Shown piece by piece: positions 1 through 13,223 of a stretch of 64,000 nt of DNA. Origin of the DNA: Archegozetes longisetosus (Eukaryota > Arthropoda > Arachnida > Sarcoptiformes > Trhypochthoniidae). The notes beneath the pieces were generated by a model. It saw only the letters and a program-made list of their open reading frames with translations. It had not been told where the DNA came from and searched no databases. The stretch is from contig JAEMBT020000008.1 of assembly GCA_018873245.2 (NCBI GenBank), positions 3,024,001-3,088,000 of the forward strand, given 5' to 3'. The position numbers and the translations under genes were made by a program. Numbering within the stretch: the stretch's first letter is position 1; the number at the start of each line of letters is the position of its first letter.

Positions 1-712
1 CCTCAAGATATATCAGAAATGATATGAAAAAATATCATTCATGTTCACATTTTTAATTAAACGGCAGAGTTAATTAATTTTTTCCCTAAAATTTTCTCTA
101 AAGTTTTATTATACATAATTATATGATATCATATTTAAAAATAGTTGAAATGCTCAATTAGTCTGAAATGGTTACAAACTTTCCTAAAGCTGATAGCAAT
201 ACAGAAGTAGTGAAAAAGCACTAAAAATGGAAAACTATGTTCTCTAATCTGAGAGGTTTGTCTCTATTTTAGGCCTGGAGTAAGTAGAATAACTACGGAT
301 TCATGTTTGAAATAGTGCTAGAATGCTGACTGCACATACTGTTACTAAACTAAAGGCCTAAATAGCATTGGATTGCTATCCGCCTTGTGATTGGCTGTTG
401 TGAACCTCAAAAGGACATAGTTCTATCCAATCACACGACAGATAAGAAGGCAACACATCGACCCGTTTATCTATAAGGGGTTGTCGTGAATGCCTGCGAG
501 TGAGTGAACTGAGGCGAAGAACTAGTCATCAGGAGTTTAGGAAACAGATCGAAATACAGAAGTGATTGACACAAAACAGACTTAACAAAAGAATAAAATC
601 ACAAAACTATTAATTGTCTGAAAGAGTCTGTTCCGAGAAAGTGCTTAACAAGAGATTGGATATGTATATAAAATACTTAGAGATATAGGTAATAAAGAGA
701 TAAAATACTAAC

Positions 713-1668
713 CACTTCCACAAAAGTGTTATCATGTTCTCGGCCGTACCAATCGAACCGTTTCGGTAATAACTGTCAAAATGCATTCAAATTTAACATT
801 AAGTCATTTTCATGAAAAATATTTGCATTTTATGCCTAAACCAGAGCTAATACAATGTTTTTGTAGTGAAAAATGCGTAAAATGTGCTTTAATTGATTAG
901 TTGCCGGTCTCATATTCGGGTTTAAATACAATTAGTGCGAAGTGTTTTGCAAATTAATGGTCATATCATATAAAAAGATGTTTTCATATATAGACTTCAG
1001 TTATAGCGAAAGCAATGCAAAGACTAAACGCATCCGTACTATAAAAAGGGACAAACAGTTGAGCGACTCGTTTGAGTTGCGCTCAAGCACTAAACGCGTA
1101 GCGAACCCGAAAACCAGATTTTGGGTGAAGAGCAAGAGCGGAACGCATTAAGTATTCAGAAAAGTTTGGGTCAACAATTTATGAATCAAAGCGAATTACT
1201 AGTGAACTAAAAGAATTGACAAATGGTAGTAATGACTGAATGAATGAGTTGTAATAAGTCATGTAAGGGTTAGCAAAAGGCATGTAAAGGATTGGGGGAC
1301 AGCAATCATAGGGGGGATGAATCGGATTCGGGTATATATTCGCACATCACGTGATTCGCACACATTCTTTGGTCAATTGGGATGACAACAGAACTATACA
1401 CACATTTCTCACTCTCACTAAACACTTACCGAATTCTCTTCTATCTCTCGCTTCAAAACCTACAAATGGCAACAAGAATTGGATATAAATAATGGCCAAA
1501 AGTGGTATAGATAGTGAACAATACCTGAGCGGATTGTTGGCAGGGACCAGATTGGAGATATTTGGCGATCAAGAAGTACAATTCTGGAATAGATGTGATC
1601 AAAGTTAGGTTAGGCGAAAAGGAGTTGTAGTTAAGTATTGGATTTAAGGCAGAGATCAGTGTAAACAT
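713..1668 (-). CDS. PHIP/BRWD-family protein, N-terminal exons only (gene continues off the left edge)
   Basis: Three coding exons of a WD40-bromodomain protein of the PHIP/BRWD1/BRWD3 family, a chromatin reader and, in some members, a substrate receptor of CUL4-DDB1 ubiquitin ligase. Exon 1 is 1525-1668 (48 codons, start ATG at 1668), exon 2 is 1430-1459 (a 30-nt microexon) and exon 3 is 713-772. All three are phase 0 with GT/AG borders; intron 1 is 65 bp. The peptide reads ELYFLIAKYLQSGPCQQSAQ, then VLKREIEENS, then LLPKRFDWYGREHDNTFVEV. This matches the family's conserved N-terminus (SELYFLIARFL..GPCQ.AAQVL...LLP+R.DW.G.EH), which is known from the family and not searched here. WD40 repeats and bromodomains must lie to the left of position 1. 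The first ~20 residues are not conserved, so the exact start is less certain. Confidence 0.85.
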
Positions 1669-3354
1669 TGACTGCTATTCAGATTTGGACTGATTTACAC
1701 TTTTATTTTACACCTATTTATCCACTTGTGAACCCATTTTCAATTCGATTGATTATCTCTCATGACTTACCTGCTTCTATATTTGATGAAGACATCACTA
1801 TATTGTTGGAAACATAACACAATTAATTGTAGTTAGCATTAAAAGTTTGACAATATTTGTAAGCGTTTTCTCTCACATAAGCACTAAAAAGCGCAATAGG
1901 AAAATGGTTGGCGTCTTGCGTTAGAAACACTACAATAGGCGCTCATATAGAGGCCATTCCACACACGCACTACTTATACAAAACTCTCCTTTTATTAAAT
2001 ACATTATCAGTTCATTCCAATGTTTTGCTTTATGTACGCCAAGCTCTGTATTTTGAACATTAATTCTGATTCAATTTATGTAATATTTAGTATTTTGATT
2101 AAACTTTTTGAATAGTTTTTAATAAACAGTTTCTCTTGTATAGAATACGAGTTTTCTGCTGTCAAAGCCTAACGCATAGGAAAGGCTGTGAACCACTCGT
2201 ATTGCGTGATATAGTGCAAGGAATTATTTGAAATATTTTCCAGCAAAATATTTATTCTGCTAGGAATAGATTTGTTTTAATGAAATAATAAGACTCTAAC
2301 GAAGATTTTCTCAATAATTAGGATGCATTAGTGAGAAGATTTGATTAAAATAGATAGAGAATAAGTTTTTATTGATTATTAAAGTTGCGTATTATTACAT
2401 GTTTGTCGAGTATGTGCTGAGTCTATTTAATAGAGTGGCTAATAGTGTGAAACGGCTGACGCGTAGAAACACTAGTAATGCTCGGCGCGTATTATGTCGT
2501 AAATGGTTTGCTTTAGTCTGTTTAAGGGGCAGTTAGGGGCAAATCGAACCATTAGTTTAAGGAAAAAATTCAATAAAATCTTCAAAATTTTCACTTATTG
2601 GTTGTTGGCAATTATTTAATGTACTTAAAAATAAGTTATAAATATATATTTTGAAGAATTTTTAAAAGTAAACAATTATTAGAAACTGTTAGACAAACTT
2701 GTAAGACAGAGATTATTTCTTAAGTTCTAAACAAATTTATTTACTTAGGGAAAAGTTTTAATTTTGCTAATCTCTTCAGAAACCTTTAACATAAGAAATT
2801 GTTTGTGACTAAAGGGTAGAATAAGTTGTAAATTAATATTTTGATAACTTGAAGATTGATATAAGTTGATGTTTCTCATAAAAGTTACAATTTTTGCATC
2901 ACTCAAACATTACAACCCATTAAACAAATATATGTTAAGTAATGTTTGGTTTGATCGAGTCTTGGAATATTAGTTTAAAAATGGACAAACATTGGCTTGA
3001 CCACCAAATATGGTTAATTCATGAAGATATTTGTTGTATCTGTAGTTATTGAAAGATAAATAAGCAAAATAAAAGAGTATTTAATCAATTAATGCATTAC
3101 GTCTTATGTGATGAACGCGTCCAAAAAATGATCCAAAAGTGACTAAATATTACAAAAACCGTAAACCATTTTGAAAATCAGTACTTATTATAGTACAGCA
3201 TAGGACTGTAGATAACGTTGGATTTAGTATATGAAAAAATACTAAACTGAGAACTAAACAACACGTCACTTGTCTGAAATGCCTCTTAATGAGAATTGAA
3301 GTACACGTTGTTTTCGACCGTCAAATGTCCTAATAGCAATTAAATCAGACGATA
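1669..3354. other. Intergenic region between two divergent genes
   Basis: This stretch separates the PHIP/BRWD-type gene (leftward) from the DHDDS gene (rightward), so it should hold both promoters. I see no coding exon, no repeat with clear ends and no unmistakable core promoter element. Confidence 0.5.
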
Positions 3355-4326
3355 ATGTCGTGGTTTAAAGAAAGTAAGCGATCACTTCTGGAGCGGTTTT
3401 GCATAAATGTGTTAAAATGTGGACCAATTCCAAGACACGTGGCGGTCATAATGGATGGCAATCGAAGGTATGCGAGAAAATTACAATTAGAGACCTTTGA
3501 AGGACATAAACAAGGATTCGATCGACTGACAGCAATGCTTGAGTGGTGTCTTGATCTCGGCATCAATGAAGTCACGGTCTATGCTTTCAGTATTGAGAAC
3601 TTCAAGAGATCTCAACAAGAAGTCGATAAGTTAATGGATTTCGCGAAACAAATGTTTGAAAAACTTTTGGAGGAAAAGCAAAAACTAAATGATTCGGGAA
3701 AATGTGTCAGAATTTTTGGTGATCTATCGCTGCTGTCGGTCGAGATCCAGAAACTGGTGGCAGAAGTGGTTCTCTCTACTCAGCACAATCGTGAGAAGTT
3801 TTTAAATATTTGTTTCGCGTATACTTCGCGTGAAGAGATAACAAATGCTATGCAGGAACTAAATTATTGCGTGAAAAACAACATTATTAATGCTAATGAT
3901 ATCAATGAATCGTTGCTCTCAAAATTCCTTTATACGAATCACTCAACAGATCCCGATTTATTGGTCAGAACCTCAGGTGAAGTACGACTCAGCGATTTTC
4001 TCTTATGGCAAACTAGTTATTCGGTCGTCGCTTTTGCCAATGTCTTATGGCCTGAGTTCACGATTTGGGACTTTTTTTCCGCTATTTTCTATTATCAAAG
4101 ACATTGTGATTCTGCTAAAATTGCTAAAGAAAAACATGAAGTCCAACGAAAATTGATAGAAGAGAAATCGTTAATTAATGAATTTAAATTAAGCGGTCAA
4201 ACCGATTTAGAAAAGTTTCGTTCAGCTAAAAATAAACGTTTACGAGAATGTCTGCTATACCTGGAGAATAAAAGGTTGAATCAATTGAAGCTTATGGCCA
4301 ACAGAAGCATAACAGCAGAGAGTTGA
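3355..4326 (+). CDS. DHDDS: Dehydrodolichyl diphosphate synthase subunit (cis-prenyltransferase)
   Basis: Catalytic subunit of cis-prenyltransferase at the ER, which extends farnesyl-PP with isopentenyl-PP to make the dolichol precursor for N-glycosylation; in animals it works with NUS1/NgBR. The protein is 323 residues from a single exon. It begins MSWFKE as vertebrate DHDDS begins MSW.KE, so the ATG at 3355 is well supported. The diphosphate-binding motif MDGNRRYA starts at residue 33, with the catalytic Asp at 34 as in the human enzyme. Further family blocks follow: VTVYAFSIENFKRS, ICFAYTSREEI, LLVRTSGEVRLSDFLLWQ and VLWPEFT. The C-terminus is a charged helical tail, and the RxG motif typical of the NUS1 partner is not present, as expected for DHDDS. 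It converges with macoilin, with 1.7 kb between the stop codons. Nothing suggests it is broken. Confidence 0.96.
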   Translation: MSWFKESKRSLLERFCINVLKCGPIPRHVAVIMDGNRRYARKLQLETFEGHKQGFDRLTAMLEWCLDLGINEVTVYAFSIENFKRSQQEVDKLMDFAKQMFEKLLEEKQKLNDSGKCVRIFGDLSLLSVEIQKLVAEVVLSTQHNREKFLNICFAYTSREEITNAMQELNYCVKNNIINANDINESLLSKFLYTNHSTDPDLLVRTSGEVRLSDFLLWQTSYSVVAFANVLWPEFTIWDFFSAIFYYQRHCDSAKIAKEKHEVQRKLIEEKSLINEFKLSGQTDLEKFRSAKNKRLRECLLYLENKRLNQLKLMANRSITAES

Positions 4327-6075
4327 TGTTTTTGTATTTTAAACTGTGATAAAACTGATGTACAATTCTATTATAAAATTTATTAAGTATATAATCAGAT
4401 TAGGCTTGTACTAGAGTCTGATTAGGCAATTGTTTATATAATTTTGAAATTGTTTATAAATGAACCTGTTTTCAATCCTTTTGAACTTACGTTCTGGTGT
4501 CAAACGCAATGTTTTTAATACCGGTAATTGGTATCCAATATTTATTTTGAACAAATAAAAAGATTTTAGATAAAAAGAGAAGTGAAACTGAATGTATGAA
4601 TGAGATGTTGACCAAAATGTGAAAGATTTTACTTAGTTGCTGAGAAATATACAGAAGTAATAACTTAAAGTGAAAAGGCAAAGCCAACCGAATTGGGCTG
4701 TGGATTTATTGAAATTTAGTTAAAACAAGGTGTCATGTGTTTTATGCCAAAAGTTACTTAATAATAATATTAATAATAGAAGTAGTAGTAGTATTAATGA
4801 TAATAACATTTTACATCATAAGAAAGACACAAAAAATCGTCGACACAAATCGTTTAGTCAAATGTCATATATATATATATATATAAAGATATTGAAAGAC
4901 ATATAGTTTTCTTCCAAATAATTTTGTTTAAGTTTTGTTTAAGTTTGACGGGAAATACGTTAATCTGTTTATAATATTTCTAGAATTGAGACAATATTAC
5001 AATTATTATTGTTAAATGCATTCTCAATCAACACTTAACACAATTGATACCAACTATTGGTTTAGCTTTAGATTAAGTTTTTGTCATTTGTACCAAAAGA
5101 GTTCATCAAATTTTTGATCATCAGTTTTAGTATTGATTAAAATCGTAACAAATAATTGCTGACAAGTCATTCAGTGGTCTATTAGTGAATTGAGTTTAAG
5201 AAAAAAAATTAGAAAATTGTTCGGTTTGCTAGAAATAAGAAATAATACCAGAGATTAATACTCAAAAAGTTGATCTAAACTTAAAACAAACACCATTTGA
5301 ATGGATATTAAACGAGAACTGATTAATAATAAGAAAATTGAAGCGAGGTTAGAAATTGGACATAACCAGTCGACGAGAATTGAGAAACAGTTTTCTATGA
5401 TAACTTTCAAATTGTTTGCTATTATAAGTTAATAGCAGTTTTCAATTGAAACAACAGAAACAAATTACACGAAAAGCAACCAAAATTACATAAGAATCAC
5501 TTGTGAGAGTATTTTGTGTTAATTCAAGTAATTTTATAAATAATTCAATTTTTGATTGAGAAAAATAAATAAATAGAGGGACAACAATTCTAAGTTTTCT
5601 ACAAATAATTAAGATTTCGAATATTTGCCGATTGGTTTGTATCCAAAACCATCAATTTTTTCATCATTCAATGACAAAGACTAGAATCAAAATAATAATC
5701 GACATAATTCGCTAATAAAGAAAAAATAATTCAAAAAATAAATCGAAAGAAATTTAATTAAGCGAAAATAATTCAACTGTGAACGAAAAATAAGTCTTAT
5801 AACTATTGAAGACTTGCGAAGAAGCAGTAAATAAACTAAAAGTGAAATAATTGGCCAAAAAGTAATTCATTTTGAATTGAAATTAATAACAAAGAATTTG
5901 ACTGCATTCAGATTAGATTTTTATTATAACTTGAATTAATTGAATAGAATTAATGCGTAAATGAAAGCTTAGCATTTTGTCCACTCAACTAATGAATTAA
6001 TAAACTTTTGGTAATAACGAACTGTTGCTGAATTGAATGTCACCAAATATTCAACTTTGTGATAATCCGAAGTAT
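4327..6075. other. Convergent 3' region between DHDDS and macoilin
   Basis: No coding exon recognised. The 3' UTRs of both genes must lie here. A short (AT)n tract is at about 4867-4886. Rather homogeneous A-rich sequence, with no transposon ends seen. Confidence 0.5.
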
Positions 6076-9000
6076 TTAGAGATCAGGTGAACCTACTTTT
6101 GGCGTGTAAATGGATGCGTTTGGATCAAGAGGAGACGAATTAGACAATTTAACGCTATGATCGTCTTGTATATACTTATTGTGATTAAGGTTGTGGTTAT
6201 GGCTGCCAAAGACAGGCAGCAAACTGTTCACAAGACTGACATTATCGGCCAAACTCGCGTAACTGCCATTCGGTGTAGTCGGCATAACAGCCATGACTTC
6301 AGCGATTTTCGATTTTAATTCGTCTATTTCTTTCTCGCGCTGTAACAAAATTACTGAAAAAGCAAATCAAACATTTAGTTCAGCTTAATTCAGATATGAC
6401 TCAATCTTCAGATTATTCTGAGTTCGAGTTGAAAATAGATAAACTGTCAATCAGTATTAGAGTAACATGAAGGTCATCGGTGTAATTATGTTGAGTCTAA
6501 TTTATACTTTGATTGATAGGAAATAGATTTGACAGAAAAACTCTAAAGACCTAATCAGCAAAAGTATTGCAAGTGTAAGTAAATCAGAACTGAATATAAA
6601 TATTTATTCAATTAGATCTGAAAATGAAATTTGCAACAATTTATCAGAGAGTGCTTGCAAATCAATTTATAAAAAATGTATATTTCTATAATTATCGGTT
6701 ACTCAAAGATAAGGTCAGCACAAACTAGAATTAGTCTGTGTTTTGATAGCTTGACAGCTGTTTTCTTTAGCTTTTTATGGCCTAACTTTTATCTAATGAA
6801 AATATTTTTATGAAAAATTCTGTTTAATGTTAAGAACTTTCAGTATATTAATTAATAATTTTATACAAACATATCTTTTTAATGATCTTGAACCTTGTTC
6901 AAAACCACTGAACTTTGAGCTAATGTCTACAAAATGTTTGAAGCTATTCCTTATGTTAATCAATCAAAACCTTGAGAATAAAACTCTCAGGATGTTTAAG
7001 ATAGTTCTGAAAAGAGTTAAATAGTTTCTGTTGTATTCTTATGTTTAATGTATTTATTCTTAAGTCTTTAAGAATACGAATAATAATGAACTTCATTATG
7101 TAAATGAATATAATATTGAACGAGCCCTTGACTACTAGAAGAGATTGAACAAAATGAAATTCAATTACTTGAACAGTACATTGATTCTGATGAAAAACTT
7201 GAGATTTAGATAAAATATACATAAACGTAGATCAAATCGTGTAATACTCACATTGAGCCAAATCTAACTGTCGCTTAGTTTCATCTAAAGCTGAAAATAG
7301 ATCCAGTTTAAGTCTTGTCTCCGCACTTAAGCTTTTCTCGAGATGTGCGTTTTTGTCCTGCATGGCCGAAAGGGCGGACATCAGCACTTCTGCATCGTCG
7401 TGAGAATTTTTGTACTGCCGCAAAGCCTTTAAAACAAATCAGCAAAAGTTAGCAAATATTTAACAATAATCAGCTACTTTTCATTCAGATAAAAATCATA
7501 GTAAAACCAGCAAAATCTCAATTGTAAAATATTAAAAGTGTTCAAAAGATTGAATGTTGAGCTGACTAACTTTTTCGCTCTGTTTCAGCTGTTCGTCTTT
7601 AAGTTTCAGCTCATGTTGTAGTTGTTTGAGATCATTATCAGCTTCACGTCTTTTAATTTTACAACTATCAGAACATTCAGTCCTATTGGCAGCTGCAAAG
7701 GCCGCAGCCCTGGCCGCTGCTTCTTCAGCCTTCTTGGCTTTTTTCTCATTAGCAAATTGTATATCAATATTGGCCTTGAGTTTTTTCTTTTCTTCGTCTA
7801 AGCTTTTCTCGAGTCTAATAATAGTTTGCTTGTCTTGTTGTTTAGCGGTCACCAAATTATGGAGTCTTTGCTGCAAGTTTTCATTGTCCTGACGCAATTG
7901 TGCCAATTCGTTCTTAACACTGCGGTCGTCAGTCATGATTGAATTGAGTTGTGATCTTAGATCAAGTTCGCACTGACGGCTCGCTTGCAAATCTGCTTTC
8001 AGTCTCTTTATGTCTGCCTCCAACCTATGGATCAGTTTATTGGAACTTTAGATCTCTTAAAGATTCAAACTTATGTAATCATGTCTTGAGAATATAGAAT
8101 TAAGTCAATGTCGTAATGAACTGAAGATAATTATGATTACTTGAGTAAAGTATGCAGGAAATCGATAAAAAAAATTAAAGGGAAAGTAATTTAGTTTTAT
8201 TACTTTCACGATCTATGTTCAGAGCTATAAAAGTTGAATCGAAAAAAAATTTTCCACTCAAGTCTTATAATAATGGCTTTACTTAATTGAAATTAGTATA
8301 AATGCAATCACTGTTTATCATCAAATCAAACAAAACAATAATTCCAAGCATTAGTTCAACAAATAAAAGATTAAAATAACGAAAAACTAGATAATTAAAA
8401 AATTTGAAAGCAAAATTAAGAGATAAAGGTTAAAAAGTTTAGGATATGGAGTAAACACGTTTAGAGAATTAAAAGTAATAATAGAAAAAGGTTCAAATAA
8501 AGTGAAGGCATAACCAAAATCAATGTTAAATCAAATTGAGAATAAAATTAAAAATAAATTCGAAAATAAAACTGAAAACAAATCAATAAATACCTGAGTA
8601 TGTGATCGTCTTTAGTGGGGGCTAAATTATTGGCGACAATATTTTTGGCCTTTTTAGTGGTAGTGGTGTTAGAGTTGGAGACATTGTTAGAAGTATTGGG
8701 AGGCGTTGAGCAGGTATTACTCGAGACACAATTACTGTTGATGTGATTAGAATTATTATGATTCCATTTGTTGTTATTAGTAGATGATTGTGATTGAGAT
8801 ACAGCAGATGACGGGCTGACAGATAAATTTGTCAAATTAGTGCCCTTTGCGGACGAAGTGATAGATGAGGATATATTCTTCATATGAGTTTTGTTAGTAG
8901 TATTTTTATGCTCTACAATGTCTTCTACATCGTCGTCATTGTCGAAGTCATTAATGGATGATATCTTTTTAATGATTTGATGCTCCATATATTGTAGTTC

Positions 9001-12000
9001 ATGCCTTAAAATAGATAAATTGCTTTTTAATTTCAATTATTGATATTCAATAGCATAAGGATTGTATGCTTTGCGTCAGGAACTAATAAATGAAAGTGAA
9101 ACAATTCATAAAATCATATCACGTTTCAAGCAATAAATAATACAATTCAATTGAAGTGATTGCTAGAAAAGCTGAGAGTCTATGCTTCTCAGTGCTAGCG
9201 TTCGAATAAAAGTTAATTCAAACTAAATCTATGACAAAAAAATAGATTTCAACCAACTTCTAATGGAAGATTGAACTGACTGTTTGACTCGGAACACAGT
9301 TAAGAATAAATTTAAAGCTGGGAGACTGTGATCAGTGAAGTAAAAGAAGTTGAAAAGAAAATGAAAACTGACTGTGAAGCGTAATTGAAGCTGAAGCTAT
9401 AGTATTAGACAACGATAAACTGATTTGTTGTTGAAATAGTTTCCTAAAAGTTGTTGACTTTTAACAATGGAAACTAATGTTTGAAAAGAGTGGTCTCCTT
9501 GAAAGCACTTAAAAGTTTGGTAAGAACATGAAAATGACTAATAAAAAGAACATAAAAACAGTTCAAGTGAAAAAACATGAAATCTTCGAGATAATGACTA
9601 TCATATGTAAATTATATGTATTGATATTACAAAAGACTAACTGTTATTGCAAGTATGACAAGCATCAGAGTCTGTTCAAAGATTTTGTACAACCAGAAGC
9701 TTAAAATAGAGCTATAGGAACAATGATTGAAAGCTATTGTTATGAACAAATGAGAAACTAAGTTAAATATTTAATAAAAATAGTTTGTGTCAACTCATGG
9801 GAACAATTGGGACATATTGTGAAATGAAGATGAAAATTAGAAATAGAGCTGAAATATATATTATTAAAACAATTAAGTGCTTATGTATATGTATATTAAA
9901 CAAATTTCTATCTTGCGATCAATAATTACTATTACATAAAGTGTGTGATTATCGATCAATAATATTGATAAGCAATAAAATAGTGTTCTAACGCATAATA
10001 GGAAAACTATCATTAAAATGGAGATATAAATAAATACAATTCTCTTCAAGTTGGCAAAGTCTATTGCAAAACAACAATTATAATACAAGTGAGGTAGAGA
10101 AAAGTCGAGCAATCAAATCAAAGTCATAGTAAACAATAAGAAAACAGGATTAAAATATAAACAGTGAACCAATGTATTTGAATACAATTGTGAAATTACG
10201 ATCAAATGGCAAATGTGTTTCAAATACCTGTCAATGCCGTTAGCGATAGGCTTTTTATTAGATGAGTCGTATTCACAAATTAATTTATTTCCCGTATGGC
10301 CATTACTGATGACCAATGATTTATCAGAGTTTGTCGAACTGATGCTTGACTTTTTCTGATGATTAGGACCGCAATGGTTCACACCATTAGACACCAGTTC
10401 TGTATCAACAGGTAAACTCGGGGCTGGCGGTGGCGGCGACTCTTGTGGTAAGGCTTTCTGCAGTAGTTCCAAATAGAATTCATTTTCTTTGGCCACCTCT
10501 TTCTGCTTTCTTAACCTCATTCGATAACTGACGTAAGACTTGAAGCCGAAGCCCAACGTTACCACCGGATAACCAATACTAGAAGAATAAGAATCGACTC
10601 GAAGTGAAAATTGCTGAAAACTGCTTATGTAAATAATCAGAATAATAGAATAGAAACAGAACAGAGATAAAAATAGTTAAGAGACAAGTACGAGTATTCA
10701 GATAAATACGATAAATAGAGTGAATATAATTGAATAAAAACTCGTAATATAATAATAAAGTGATATAATTGAATAAGAATCTGTAAATGTAATAATATAA
10801 TGATATAATTGAACAAAATTCTGTATTAATACCAATGAGCAGCGAAAGGCCTACACAGATCCAGATGAAAGGGCAAATTTTTTAATTCTCTGAGTCTAAC
10901 TGAGGCTTCAATATATACAAAAAGTAACCAAAGGGACACTGTCGGCAAACATATGCCACGCTCTGTATGCCAAACGTATTGTACCCATACGTAAGTGCTG
11001 GCCGCGAAAAATAGCCAGTGAACGGGTATGAATAGGAAGCAGATCATGTCGGAAGTTAGCGCTATGAACACAAAAAATACTGAAAATGCCTGAAAAGAAA
11101 GTTATCAAAACGTCAGTTACTTCATAATTACTTTGGTTCTCATAACAATAAATATACTGAAGTGCATGAAAAGTAAATTATCAAGATGTCAATTAATTGT
11201 TCGTAATTAATTTTCAATGGTTTCATAATGAAAAATATGATATGAAAATTATATTTAACTTTCAAGTCTAATTATTTGCTAATTTCTCTTCTACTTCAAA
11301 AGCTTGACGCTTATCGCACTTCAAGTTAGGCTCAATTCATAAACTTATTGAAAAGACAGTAATTATTTTGTGATAAAGTTTGTGCGCAATAAAAGATATT
11401 CATTGTAAATGAGATAATAGTTTAGAGTTGTAGAAAAAAACTGAGCAATTACCAGTCCTTGATATTTGAATGAATCGTAAACACTTCGCAACAGTAACCA
11501 AAACGGCCACAAGTATTCGAATCGGAATTCGAGGATAAAGTCGGCGAGAAGTACCAGAGCCCAGACGAGCAAAAATTTCAAATATATAAAAGGGCTGTAA
11601 ATAAGAAATTCAAATGAAATCATGTTTTCAAGATTTCTCTAAAATCTCATAAATTTAAATTGAAAAACTTTTAGTTAGGGAAATGTAGATTAAACTAGAA
11701 ATGAATTATTGAGAGAAACTAAAATTGAGTTAAATAAAAAATTTATTCTAACTTCTTTTACTCTAAGGAATAGGAGCAACAGTTCACAAATAGCAACTTG
11801 TTTTCATCGTAGGCACCAAAGTATTTTTCGGTTAACTTTCAATAGTTTTAATTAAATATTTAAAGAAATAGTTTTCACAATCGATTGAGTTTTCTATTAT
11901 TTGAAAGTTTTCTAACTTTTGAATGCAAAGTTCAGTGGCCTATAGCGAATAGTGCATTATATTTGATAAAATACTATTTCAAGAGTTTAACCATTAATTT

Positions 12001-13223
12001 ATACTATGAATAAACATAAGAAATAGCAGCACGAAATGTGTTATTAACCAAAAGGATAATAGCAGTGTGAGAACTTCTTCCTCTTAAAACAATGTTTTCA
12101 AAGATAGGATATATCGAAATAAGCCATAAATTAATTGAATTGAAGCGTGAAATGCTCCAGGAAAACTGCGAGCTTCTAAAAAAGGCTATCACCAAATCCA
12201 CAATCATTTCATTAAGATTAAGCTAATCAACAGTTGGCTTTAGAACAGCTTAAACTTCACAACTATTAGACATTGATTCATTCAATTCTGGTTCTCTCAA
12301 CTGTTAGATAAATATTTTCCAATGAAGTAACTAAACAGTAATTTCGATATAACTCATGCCGTTTAGTAATGTTTATGCCAATTAATGGGAAATAAACAGA
12401 TGTGTCGATTATGTTATATATCTTTGAGCTTTCAATGTCTTAAATGCAGATAATTATATGAGAGATAAGCCGAAATAAACTCAAAATTTATAAAAGATAT
12501 TATTTTATGTTAATATTTATACAATTTGTTGCAAATTGCTTTAATTTATATTTCAGTTCATCAAATAGACATAAGTTGTCAAACATTTGTTTCCTAAAGG
12601 ATAAAATTTGAGTGACATGACAGAAAAAATTTACAAAATAAAGCATCCGATAGACAAATGGCAACTTCAAAAATAGACAGCCAACTATGAGTCTAATTGA
12701 AACTTTCAATATTTCTTAGCATATAATCAATTAAAAGGAAATTCAATGCAATTTAACATTAAATTTACTAAATAAGTTCTTAGATGCATATTAATTCTGA
12801 ACTCTATTTAAAGACTAGAAAAATGGTAGAAAAGATGTAAAAATGAACGTAAAAGGTTAATTATTATTCAGAACAAGAGTCGCCTTAAAAACTAAAAGAC
12901 TAAAAAAATCCGCAAATGATAGCTAAACCTCGAAATTGATAAATGAATAAAACAATTGAATCAATAATTAAACCAGATAGATAAAAAGGCAGACAATATG
13001 TTTGTGTTAAGGCTCACTTAATTATGAGGAAAATAAGAGAAAAATAGATAAATGAAAGAAGATTTAAAGTAAAAAAAAGTGATTAATTATAAATTCTGAT
13101 CAAATACGTTAAATTTGATCTGAATCTAATGGTGACAAACCTGGCATTGAGACCATCGCCTATTTTATTCCTTTTGGTCGCTCGTCTCAATTTGGCAGAG
13201 CAGTCAACATTTCTTCTCTTCAT
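6076..13223 (-). CDS. maco-1: Macoilin (TMEM57 family), eight exons, complete
   Basis: Macoilin is a conserved ER/nuclear-envelope membrane protein of neurons with N-terminal membrane segments and a C-terminal coiled coil. Exons in gene order are 13141-13223, 11453-11594, 10833-11089, 10228-10578, 8594-9004, 7571-8024, 7252-7426 and 6076-6353. All have GT/AG borders, the phases join without conflict, and the total is 2151 nt, giving 716 residues. The start MKRRNVDCSAKLRR matches the family start. Exons 2-3 carry the membrane segments (LKFLLVWALVLLADFILEFR; YVWVQYVWHTERG; FVYIEA). Exon 4 has FGFKSYVSYRMRLRKQKEV, then a proline run. Exon 5 is Asn/Ser/Thr-rich and poorly conserved. Exons 6-8 form the coiled coil (RLKADLQASRQ, HDDAEVLMSALSAMQDKN, IAEVMAVMP) and the conserved end DPNASIYTP. 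Large introns: 11595-13140, 9005-10227 and 6354-7251, with no other gene seen in them. Confidence 0.95.

Noticed and set aside
942-1151. 69-codon plus-strand frame
   Set aside because: Lies in an intron of the PHIP/BRWD-type gene between exons 3 and 2, with no recognisable motif.
7626-7892. Ala/Leu-rich plus-strand frame
   Set aside because: Antisense of the macoilin coiled-coil exon at 7571-8024.
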